Below are positions 1 through 5,821 of a stretch of 5,872 nt of DNA, in pieces. The notes below the pieces were generated by a model, which was given only the letters and a program-made list of their open reading frames with translations, was not told the origin of the DNA and did not search any database. The stretch's first letter is position 1. Every line of letters begins with the position of its first letter. Position numbers and translations under genes: made by a program. The stretch is taken from the NCBI GenBank assembly GCA_007130445.1, contig SLSM01000381.1, forward strand, positions 1 through 5,872, read 5' to 3'. This DNA comes from Trueperaceae bacterium (GTDB taxonomy: Bacteria > Deinococcota > Deinococci > Deinococcales > Trueperaceae).

Positions 1-434
1 AGGAAGGCGCCGGTGCCGCCCGCGCAGACGCCGTTCATGCGCATGTCGGACGCGATCAACTGGTCCGTGGTGTCGTCGCGCTGGAAGAAGACGATCTTGG
101 CGTCCTGGCCGCCGATCTCGATCGCGGTGCGCGCCTCGGGATGCAGCGCGCGGACGGCGATCGCGTTGGCCACGACCTCCTGCACATATGGGGTGACGAG
201 CCGGTCGGCGAGCGGTCGCGCGCCGCTGCCGCAGGCCGCGACCCAGACCTCCGCGTCGCTCGCGAGGACCTCGGCCGGGATCTCGGACAGCAGCTGCGCA
301 ACGGTCTCGGTCTGTTCGGCGTGGTGCCGGCGGTAGGCTGTGTGAACCAGTCGTCCGGTCGCGGCCTCCGCGACCGCGAGCTTCACCGTCGTCGAGCCGA
401 CATCGATGCCGAGCCGTGGACCGAGCACGATCAT
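1..434 (-). CDS. Acyl-CoA dehydratase activase (BadF/BadG/BcrA/BcrD ATPase family), N-terminal part
   Basis: This reading frame gives 144 complete residues and runs off the window edge. It shows the ASKHA-fold phosphate-binding motif LGIDVGSTTVK (residues 8-18), the second nucleotide motif IEIGGQDAK (105-113), and MNGVCAGGTGAF (133-144). In the last, Cys137 matches the cysteine that ligates the [4Fe-4S] cluster bridging the activase dimer. Known members use ATP hydrolysis to inject a low-potential electron into 2-hydroxyacyl-CoA dehydratases or benzoyl-CoA reductases in the cytoplasm. The details YRRHHAEQ, PYVQEVVANAIAVRAL and MNG-CAGGTGAF resemble the long, roughly 1400-residue fused activases more than the short HgdC type, but the missing C-terminus would decide this. 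ATG at 434 has GGAGG only 3 nt upstream, which is close; GTG at 428 would be better spaced, so the start is uncertain by two codons. A weak TATGAA -10-like box lies at 456-461. No partner dehydratase gene is in view. Confidence 0.92.
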   Translation of the reverse strand, partial: MIVLGPRLGIDVGSTTVKLAVAEAATGRLVHTAYRRHHAEQTETVAQLLSEIPAEVLASDAEVWVAACGSGARPLADRLVTPYVQEVVANAIAVRALHPEARTAIEIGGQDAKIVFFQRDDTTDQLIASDMRMNGVCAGGTGAF

Positions 435-594
435 CCGCCTCCCCGCCTCACGCGGTTCATACAGACTGGACCATCATCCACCCCCGGCCGCTCGCCCGCC
501 ACGGGCACACGTCCCACGCGCCGACGGCGCCACACATCTGGAGCCCGCAGCGATCCGGTCGCAGCAGGACCGTCGAGGCTTGGCGCGAGGAGGA

Positions 595-609
595 GTCGAA
601 ACGTTCGAC
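595..609. repeat. Short inverted repeat GTCGAA-acg-TTCGAC
   Basis: Perfect 6-base arms (595-600 and 604-609) surround a 3-base centre. The dyad lies 12 bases upstream of the possible small ORF at 622. Size and symmetry would suit a dimeric repressor site, but a dyad this short in GC-rich DNA can occur by chance. Confidence 0.3.
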
Positions 610-621
610 GAGAAGGAACCC

Positions 622-717
622 ATGGCCCGAGGCGGTTGCTGGCGTTGCGCGGCTCTCCCTCGCACGGCCCGGCGGGACGTGCGGTTCGACGATGGTGGTC
701 GCGGCGTCGATGCATGA
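622..717 (+). CDS. Possible 31-residue small ORF with CxxC
   Basis: The ATG at 622 is preceded by AAGGA (613-617, 4-nt spacing), one of the better ribosome-binding sites in the window. The frame encodes 31 residues beginning MARGGCWRCAAL and ends at TGA. It has a single CWRC pair, many Arg and Gly residues, and no membrane segment. I do not recognise it. The same frame stays open well upstream of the ATG, as random GC-rich frames do, so the only support is the ribosome-binding site. It could be a regulatory leader peptide, a small metal-binding protein, or nothing. Confidence 0.2.
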   Translation: MARGGCWRCAALPRTARRDVRFDDGGRGVDA

Positions 718-737
718 TGGGGGAGGCGCGTTCGGCG

Positions 738-751
738 CGGTCCATGGACCG
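738..751. promoter_or_regulatory. 14-bp perfect palindrome CGGTCCATGGACCG
   Basis: This perfect 14-base palindrome ends 31 bases before the lipoprotein ATG at 783. Flanking GGCGCG (734-739) and CGCGCC (753-758) could lengthen a hairpin at the cost of a 3-base bulge. Its position fits an operator, or an RNA hairpin in the 5' leader just upstream of the ribosome-binding site (772-776). No specific regulator is implied by the motif. Confidence 0.4.
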
Positions 752-782
752 GCGCGCCTGTCGAGAGGAACGGTGACCGACC

Positions 783-1211
783 ATGAACCGCACCCGCATC
801 GTGATCGCGATCACGGCCATGCTCACCTTGGCCGCCTGCGTGCCGGGCTTCGGCCCGTTCCTGCGCAACGTGGATGGGCAGACGTGGGCCGCTCGCTTCG
901 ACGTCACGGTCGGTCTGACGGGCGGCCCGACGCTGCGGTTGCCGGTGGACCTCGAGATCACCTTCCGCCAGCGCTTCACGGACGTGACCGCCGACGCCTC
1001 GCTCGCCTACAACGCGGCGCTGTTCCGACTCCAGACGGGCAGCTTCGTCTCGCTCAGCGGACGCCTGGGCCTCGATGACGGTCTCAGCCTCGATAGCCCC
1101 AACCGCGTGCTCGCCTTCGACGGCCGCTTCGTGGGCGATCGGCTGGTCGGGACCGTGTCGATCGCAGGGGTCGCGCCAGTAGGCGATGTGGTGTTCACGC
1201 GCGTGCGGTGA
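783..1211 (+). CDS. Small putative lipoprotein of unknown function
   Basis: The gene encodes 142 residues. The N-terminus has basic residues (N2-R5), a hydrophobic core (I6-L16) and the lipobox L16-A17-A18-C19, so it is predicted to be exported by Sec, lipidated at Cys19 by Lgt and cleaved by signal peptidase II. The mature part of about 124 residues alternates hydrophobic and polar positions (for example RFDVTVGL, LEITFRQRF, VLAFDGRFVGDRLVGTVSI), which suggests a small all-beta domain. No catalytic motif is evident and I recognise no family. The start is supported by GGTGA (772-776) 6 nt upstream and by the signal peptide beginning directly at Met1. The C-terminus ends cleanly with GDVVFTRVR, so the gene looks complete. 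Its TGA overlaps the first bases of the decayed PAS-GGDEF remnant downstream, so that remnant has lost its own upstream sequence. Export is well supported; function is unknown. Confidence 0.75.
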   Translation: MNRTRIVIAITAMLTLAACVPGFGPFLRNVDGQTWAARFDVTVGLTGGPTLRLPVDLEITFRQRFTDVTADASLAYNAALFRLQTGSFVSLSGRLGLDDGLSLDSPNRVLAFDGRFVGDRLVGTVSIAGVAPVGDVVFTRVR

Positions 1212-1930
1212 CCGTAAGAGTGTCCTGCAGGAGCGCTTGCTCAGCGACCTCAAGCCGCTCCACCAGGACGACGGTTTGCCCGTCGCCATCGAGGAGTTGC
1301 GGGGTGGCGAGCGGATCCACGAGCTCAAGCGGCGCCTGCTCTCGGCGGACGGCAGCGAGTGCACGTGCTGATCTCAGCACGCGCCATCGAGGTCGACGGG
1401 CAGGCGTGCGGCATCTTCACGTACATCGACGTCACTGAACTCGACACGGCGAGACTCGAGCACGCCGATGAGAAGGGGGTCTAGGACTCACTGGCCCGCA
1501 TCGACCCGCTCACGCGGCTCCCCAACCGACGTGGCCTCGACGAACGGCTTGCCGCCGAGATGCATCGCGCCGAGCGTTACGGCGGCGTGTCGTCGGTGCT
1601 GCTGCTCGATCGCGACCACCGCACGTCGGTGAACGACGACAGCGGCCACGAAGCGGGTGACGCCGCGCTGCTCGAGGTAGCGAAGCTCTTGGATGAGGCG
1701 TGTCGCGACCCGGACATGGCGGGGCGTTGGGGGGCGCGGGGTTCATGATGCTCCTCCCCGAGAGTGACACCGAAGCGGCCCACGCCGTAGCGTCCCGCGC
1801 ACGCGACAGCGTCGAACGACACGCGTTCGCCGGGATGCGCAGCCTCACGATGCGCATCGGGGTCGCCTCGCTGGCGCCGGGCGACACCGCCGCCGAGGGC
1901 ATCACGCGCCGTGGCGCAACGTGCGTGGGG
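1210..1930 (+). pseudogene. Decayed PAS-GGDEF diguanylate cyclase gene
   Basis: Conceptual translation across three segments reconstructs the end of a PAS sensor domain and most of a GGDEF domain. Segment 1 (1210-1362) gives PAS-like sequence ending RRLLSADGSEC. A one-base loss near 1360-1365 shifts to the segment beginning VLISARAIEVDG and continuing GIFTYIDVTELD, the usual end of a PAS domain. An in-frame TAG follows at 1482-1484. The same frame then resumes as LARIDPLTRLPNRRGLDERL, then LLLDRDHRTSVND and SGHEAGD, and reads RWGARGS to a TGA at 1746. A second one-base loss in the G run 1729-1734 moves the rest to another frame: GGAGFMMLLPESD (in place of GGDEF/GGEEF), then RIGVASLAPGDTAAEG, after which similarity fades. 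Intact relatives make c-di-GMP from two GTP. Here the signature acidic pair is gone, DHFK has become DHRT, and neither an N-terminus nor the usual C-terminal RADxALYxAK element is present. Several substitutions at conserved sites argue for real decay rather than sequencing error alone. Confidence 0.87.
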
Positions 1931-1958
1931 TTTCACGGCCCATCGGCGTTCGCGACGC

Positions 1959-1964
1959 TAGTCT
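1959..1964 (+). promoter_or_regulatory. Putative -10 box TAGTCT of a leaderless transcript
   Basis: TAGTCT fits the TAnnnT form and ends 5 nt before the ATG at 1970, which would put the transcription start at or within a base or two of the A of the start codon. No Shine-Dalgarno precedes this ATG. No convincing -35 is visible at 16-18 bases spacing. The same box-to-ATG distance is seen at the regulator gene (5826-5831). Confidence 0.4.
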
Positions 1965-1969
1965 GGCGC

Positions 1970-2476
1970 ATGCGTCGTCCGCGACGGCCGGTCGTCACCA
2001 TCGTCACCCTGATCGCGGCCTGGACGCTGGTGTCGTGTAGCGGCGCGGGACCGCCTTCGTCCGGTTACCAGCCGCCGAACGTCGAACTGCAGCGCCTGCT
2101 CACCCTCGTCAACGAGGCCCGCTCGCAACCGCGCACGTGCGGCGCCACGGCGTACGCCGCGGCGCATCCGCTGGTGGCGGAGCCGCGCCTGATGGCCGCA
2201 GCGGACGAGCACAGCGCCGACATGCACCAGCACGGCTTCATAGGCCACACGGGAACGGACGGCAGTTCGGTGTCGCAGCGTGTCGAGCGCGAGGGCTACA
2301 CCTGGTCGCGCGTGGGCGAGAACGTCGCGTGGGGGTACGGGTCGCCGGAGGCCGTGATGGGCGGCTGGTTGAGCAACCCGGGCCACTGTGCCAACATCAT
2401 GCGTCCGGGATACACCGAGATCGGGCTCGGGTTGGCCGGGACGCACTGGACACAGGTGTTCGCGCACCCACGGTGA
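1970..2476 (+). CDS. CAP/SCP-domain (YkwD-like) lipoprotein
   Basis: The gene encodes 168 residues. The N-terminus has MRRPRR followed by a hydrophobic stretch and the lipobox L20-V21-S22-C23, so it is predicted to be a cell-envelope lipoprotein. After a short linker, a complete CAP domain (about 38-168) follows: LTLVNEARSQ, HSADMHQHGFIGHTGTDGSS (His81, His93), VGENVAWGYGSPEAVM (Glu117), GHCANIMRPGYTEIG (His139) and the terminal HWTQVF. His81, Glu117 and His139 match the conserved cleft residues of the superfamily. Cys57 and Cys140 could form a disulfide, common in the 'RTCG...GHCANIM' subgroup. Bacterial CAP proteins are extracytoplasmic, but their biochemical activity is mostly unresolved. 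The frame stays open upstream into the diguanylate cyclase remnant; ATG 1970 is chosen because the signal peptide starts there. It lacks a Shine-Dalgarno and may be translated from a leaderless mRNA. It converges on the large regulator gene. Confidence 0.93.
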   Translation: MRRPRRPVVTIVTLIAAWTLVSCSGAGPPSSGYQPPNVELQRLLTLVNEARSQPRTCGATAYAAAHPLVAEPRLMAAADEHSADMHQHGFIGHTGTDGSSVSQRVEREGYTWSRVGENVAWGYGSPEAVMGGWLSNPGHCANIMRPGYTEIGLGLAGTHWTQVFAHPR

Positions 2477-2551
2477 GGCTCGTCGCACGCCGGCATCGGT
2501 CGTCGGGGTCGCGCTGATGGGCGGGGTGGTGCTCACGCCCGTGCCGTGACG

Positions 2552-2605
2552 CGCCGGAGCGGACCGCGCGACGACGAGGGGTCTTACGCGCGGTGCGCTC
2601 CGGCG
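2552..2605. terminator. Strong hairpin between convergent genes (19-bp stem)
   Basis: The left arm 2552-2570 and right arm 2587-2605 pair at 18 of 19 positions; the only mismatch is G2562 against G2595. The loop is 16 bases (2571-2586). For the minus-strand regulator transcript, the 5' arm encodes its last six codons and the stop TAA lies at the start of the loop. For the plus-strand CAP lipoprotein transcript, the hairpin begins 75 bases after the stop codon. Neither side is followed by a T tract, so it is not a canonical intrinsic terminator. U-less GC-rich hairpins serve as terminators or 3'-end protectors in some GC-rich bacteria, and this one could serve both genes. Confidence 0.6.
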
Positions 2606-5600
2606 AGCTGACGCAGCATCGACGTCGCCACCGTGCGGTTCCACGACGTGCTCGCGCTGTGTGTGCCAACGGCTGTCGCGAGGCGCGTAGCACGTGCCTC
2701 GCGACCGACTCGGTGAGCTGCGGCGACGCGCACGAGCAGGCACTCGAGGGCTGCGGGAAGGTAACCCCTCGTGCGGGCGCTGTGGAGCACGGCGTCGAGC
2801 TCGCGTCCGCATGCGTCCACATCGCCTTGTTGTAGGTGGACCGCCGCTCGCAGTGCCGCCGCTACGATGACGGCCTCGCGCAACTCGAAACTCCCCGACG
2901 TGGGTTGACCATCGATCGCGGTGGTGAGCATGTCGTGCCAGTGTCGGGCGTCGGCGGGTCGCCCGGTCAGGAGCGACGCTCGGACCGCTGCCGCGAGGAG
3001 ATGGGCGAGGGCGTACCGCGGCAGCGCCGTCGCGCCACCTTCGTACGCGCGTTCGCATGCCGTCAAGGCTCGTTCGGGGTCGCCGCGCGTCAGGTCGACG
3101 TGCGCCCGCACGGTCGCTGCGGCGGCGATCAAGGCGTGGCGTGTATGTCGGTCGAAGGGCGTGGCGTCCGCTTCCACGGCCGTGACCATGGTCGACGCGT
3201 CGTCGATGAACCCTCCGCGCACCATGATGTGGGCGCACCGCAGTCGTATCCACATGCGCGTGTAGAAGTCGTCCGTTTCGGCCGTGACGTCGAGGCTCTC
3301 GAGCATCGCGTCCAGCGCGCCGGCGTGCTCACCCTGGCCGTAGGAGAGCGCTTCGGCGTAGGTGTCGAGGGCGTGCGACAAGGCGTGCAGTGCGCCGTCA
3401 CGCCGCGCGCCCGCGATGCACGCCTCCAGCATGCCGATCGAGTCCAGCATGGTCGGTGCGTGGTACGCGAGGTTGTTCTGCATCATCGTGGTGCCTTCAG
3501 CGTCGCCCCTCGAACGGTAGATCTCCAGGGCGCGTTGGAAGCATGCGACCGCGCGCTCGATGTGCGCGCCTGAATGCCGGTGGTAGCGGGTCCCGAGCAT
3601 CTGCAGGGTGAAGGCCAGATGGCTCCGGACCCCGAAACGTTCGAGGACCTCGGCGCTGCGCTCGAGCAACGCGATGCTCTCTTGCAGGCGGCCGACATGG
3701 TCGAGCAGGAGGCCGCTGATCGTCGCGAGGCGGGCGTGGAGCACGCTGTCTTCCGGGACGCGCTCCATGGCGTGGCGCATCATGCGCAACCCGCGCTCGT
3801 GGTCGCCTGTGGCGAAGCAGAACCAGCCGAGCGCGCTCATGGCATCGAGCAACCAGTCGTGCCGACACATGTCGGCAGCGTGCAGCCACGCGGCTTGGAC
3901 GTTCTCGATCTCCTGGCGCAGGGGCCCGAGGCGTGCCCGGCCCATGCCAGCCCTCGGTGAGCCGTCGTGGCGCGCGGCGAACGCGATGAAGTGCGCCGCG
4001 TGCCTGTTGGCTGCGGTTCGCCGTGCCACCTCGTCGTCGCGGGTGTGGCTCGATACGAAGTGGTGCAACAGCGGATGGAACGTGAAGCGCCCGGTGTGGT
4101 CGCGGCGGAGGATCGACTTGTCGACGAGGGCGAGAAGATTCGGCACGTCGACGCCCAGGGCCGAGGATGCGGCCTCGAGCGTGAACCCGCCGCGGAACAC
4201 CGTGAGCGCCGCGAGCGCCTTCCTCTCGCCTGCCGTGAGCAGGTCCCATGACCGCTCGAACATGGCTCGGAGACGGTTCCGGTCCGGAGAGATGTCGCTG
4301 TCGGCACGCTCCAGCAACTCGGGGAGGGAGGACAGCCGCTCCGCGATCTCGTCCGGTCGCAGGAGGCGCGTCACGCTCGCGGCGAGCTCGATGCCGAGCG
4401 GCAACCCGTCGAGCGCCTGGCACACGGCGATGATGGCGCCGAGGTGTTCGTCGCTGAGGTCGGCGTTGCCTCGCGCGCGCGTGGCCGCTTGGACGAACAG
4501 TGCGACAGCGTCACACGCCTCGACGTCTCGGACGATGTCCGCGTCGAGGGGCGCGCCTGCATGGGTTGGGGGCGGGCTCGGGCACTCGAGGCCGCGGACG
4601 TCGAAGACCCACTCGCCGCGAGTCCCGAGACGCTGTCGCGAGGTGGCCAGGAGCGTCAACCGGGGGCACGACTCCAGCAACGCCTCGAGCATGCCGGCGC
4701 CGGGAACGAGGTGCTCGAGGTTGTCCAGCACCAAGAGGACCTGGTCGTCGCCGATGGCGTCGATCAGGCGTGCGCGAGCGTCGGCCGCTCCGAAGAGCGA
4801 GCACCCGATCGACGCTGCGATCGCTGCAGGCAAGTCCTCCGGTAGATCGACCGTGTCGCCCGCGAGGTAGAAGACGTTGTCGTCGAACGCGCCGCCGAGC
4901 GCGTCGGCGAGGTGCAGCGCGAGGCGCGTCTTGCCGATGCCGCCGGGCCCGACCAGCGTGAGCAGCCTACAGAAGGGGTCTCGGAGGAGACCGGACGCTC
5001 GTTCGACGTCGGCGTGCCGGCCGATGAACGCCGTGGTGGGGCGAGGAACGGGGGTTCGGACCACGCGTTGCGGTGCGCCTGCGGTCGGCGGCCGTGTCGT
5101 CGGCGTGGTGGTGGCCGGCCCACACTCGCCGGCTCTGATCCGGTCCGCGAGCAGGCGCGTCGCATCCTCGGGGGCCAACGCCAGCTCTTCGTGCAGCAGG
5201 GCCTCGAAGGCCTCGTAGATCTGCAGCGCCGTCCTGCGGTCGCCGACGATGCACTTGACCCGCATCGCGCGCCGCGTGGCGTCTTCGTCGAGGGGGTCGG
5301 TACGGAGGAGCGATGCCAGGATCTCGGAAGCCTCGTCGAGGCCACCGTCCCGTACCAGGGCCTCGGTCGTCCTGAGCGCAGCGGCACGCCATGTGGTCTC
5401 GAGTTCGTCTCGGGCGATGGTGACCCAGCTCTCGAACCCGGGTGCCTGCGCCACATCGAGGCCGTCCATCAGCGGGCCGCCGTAGGCTGCCAGCGCCCGC
5501 GCCGGTTGCCCGTCTGCCAATGCCTGGTGGAACGCCTGGACGTCGGTCTTGACCGGCCAGCGCAGCAGATCGCCGTCCGTCTCCAGGCGCTCGACGTACG

Positions 5601-5820
5601 GTAAGCGGCGTGTTCGGGTCAGGAGCACGCGCAGGTTCGCCCGGGCCGCCTGTTCCGAGCTCTCTGACCAGAACAACGAGAGCAGGTCGTCGCGAGGGAC
5701 CCAAGCCTGACGGTAGGCGAGGTAGCACAGGATTCCCGCCGCTTTGCCCGCGGTGAGTGGCGTCCACCCGTCGCGCGTCCGAACCGCCGGCGAACCGAGC
5801 AGCCGAGCGTAGGCAGCCAT
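2584..5820 (-). CDS. SARP/AfsR-like regulator: DNA-binding, BTAD, STAND NTPase, TPR
   Basis: This gene encodes 1078 residues, similar in size to AfsR-type proteins (about 1000). Residues 1-90 form a winged-helix DNA-binding domain (RDDLLSLFW, QAARANLRVLLTRTRRL), and 91-232 the helical bacterial transcriptional activation domain (DVQAFHQAL, DPLDEDATRRAMRV). A Thr/Pro-rich linker follows (233-262). The NTPase spans about 263-520: IGRHADVE (266-273), Walker A GPGGIGKT (291-298), Walker B VLLVLDN (361-367), the sensor stretch LLATSRQRLG (390-399) and GLPLGIELA (472-480). A winged-helix and arm region follows (about 521-600, ending HPLLHHFVSSH), then alpha-helical TPR-like repeats (about 635-1078). 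By family knowledge, nucleotide- and ligand-dependent opening or oligomerisation controls DNA binding in the cytoplasm. Ligand and targets cannot be read from sequence. The Walker motifs are intact, so it is likely active. ATG 5820 begins at the expected domain edge, has no Shine-Dalgarno, and lies 5 nt after TACCAT. The promoter region contains repeats that suggest autoregulation. The gene is monocistronic within this window. Confidence 0.95.
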   Translation of the reverse strand: MAAYARLLGSPAVRTRDGWTPLTAGKAAGILCYLAYRQAWVPRDDLLSLFWSESSEQAARANLRVLLTRTRRLPYVERLETDGDLLRWPVKTDVQAFHQALADGQPARALAAYGGPLMDGLDVAQAPGFESWVTIARDELETTWRAAALRTTEALVRDGGLDEASEILASLLRTDPLDEDATRRAMRVKCIVGDRRTALQIYEAFEALLHEELALAPEDATRLLADRIRAGECGPATTTPTTRPPTAGAPQRVVRTPVPRPTTAFIGRHADVERASGLLRDPFCRLLTLVGPGGIGKTRLALHLADALGGAFDDNVFYLAGDTVDLPEDLPAAIAASIGCSLFGAADARARLIDAIGDDQVLLVLDNLEHLVPGAGMLEALLESCPRLTLLATSRQRLGTRGEWVFDVRGLECPSPPPTHAGAPLDADIVRDVEACDAVALFVQAATRARGNADLSDEHLGAIIAVCQALDGLPLGIELAASVTRLLRPDEIAERLSSLPELLERADSDISPDRNRLRAMFERSWDLLTAGERKALAALTVFRGGFTLEAASSALGVDVPNLLALVDKSILRRDHTGRFTFHPLLHHFVSSHTRDDEVARRTAANRHAAHFIAFAARHDGSPRAGMGRARLGPLRQEIENVQAAWLHAADMCRHDWLLDAMSALGWFCFATGDHERGLRMMRHAMERVPEDSVLHARLATISGLLLDHVGRLQESIALLERSAEVLERFGVRSHLAFTLQMLGTRYHRHSGAHIERAVACFQRALEIYRSRGDAEGTTMMQNNLAYHAPTMLDSIGMLEACIAGARRDGALHALSHALDTYAEALSYGQGEHAGALDAMLESLDVTAETDDFYTRMWIRLRCAHIMVRGGFIDDASTMVTAVEADATPFDRHTRHALIAAAATVRAHVDLTRGDPERALTACERAYEGGATALPRYALAHLLAAAVRASLLTGRPADARHWHDMLTTAIDGQPTSGSFELREAVIVAAALRAAVHLQQGDVDACGRELDAVLHSARTRGYLPAALECLLVRVAAAHRVGREARATRLATAVGTHSASTSWNRTVATSMLRQLAGAHRA

Positions 5821-5821
5821 G

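Larger units (their letters stand above)
435..782. other. Intergenic region between divergent genes
   Basis: These 348 bases separate the minus-strand activase from the plus-strand lipoprotein gene. Longer open frames crossing the interval resemble no family I know and are Arg/Pro/Ser-rich, as expected of GC-rich shadow frames. It holds a 15-base dyad (595-609), a 14-base perfect palindrome (738-751), a doubtful short ORF (622-717) and a nine-base direct repeat GTTCGACGA (603-611 and 684-692). The stretch 601-780 contains no TA dinucleotide on the plus strand, so no ordinary -10 box for the lipoprotein gene can be drawn there. I see no tRNA or riboswitch-like structure. Confidence 0.6.

Noticed and set aside
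603..692. Nine-base direct repeat GTTCGACGA (603-611, 684-692)
   Set aside because: It is short, 81 bases apart and not linked to any promoter element; chance is sufficient.
141..776. Plus-strand open frame of 211 codons across the activase and the intergenic region
   Set aside because: The first half is antisense to clear activase motifs, and the rest is Arg/Pro/Ser-rich without motifs or a ribosome-binding site.
474..1364. Minus-strand open frame of 296 codons opposite the lipoprotein gene
   Set aside because: It is antisense to a gene with a clear signal peptide and lipobox; its composition is typical of a shadow frame.
1700..1969. In-frame extension of the CAP protein into the GGDEF remnant, as a fusion protein
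   Set aside because: The frame is open, but the signal peptide and lipobox beginning at 1970 would be internal and non-functional in a fusion, and the upstream part is the end of a broken cyclase.
2519..2540. Small stem GGGCG...CGCCC as the CAP gene terminator
   Set aside because: It has only 5 base pairs, a 12-base loop and no T tract; the 19-bp hairpin just downstream is far stronger.
2478..2550. Short hydrophobic reading frame (SVVGVALMGGVVLTPVP then stop) after the CAP gene
   Set aside because: It has only a late ATG giving 10 residues, no ribosome-binding site, and no similarity I recognise; it is probably chance in GC-rich spacer.
1958..3253. A 431-codon minus-strand open frame crossing the CAP gene and the regulator's 3' end
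   Set aside because: It overlaps two well-supported genes in other frames and is an Arg/His-rich low-complexity translation without recognisable domains.
3608..4870. A 420-codon open frame on the plus strand, opposite the regulator gene
   Set aside because: It lies wholly antisense to the conserved NTPase and TPR coding sequence, is rich in Arg, Ser and Ala, and shows no family motif. It is a GC-rich shadow frame.
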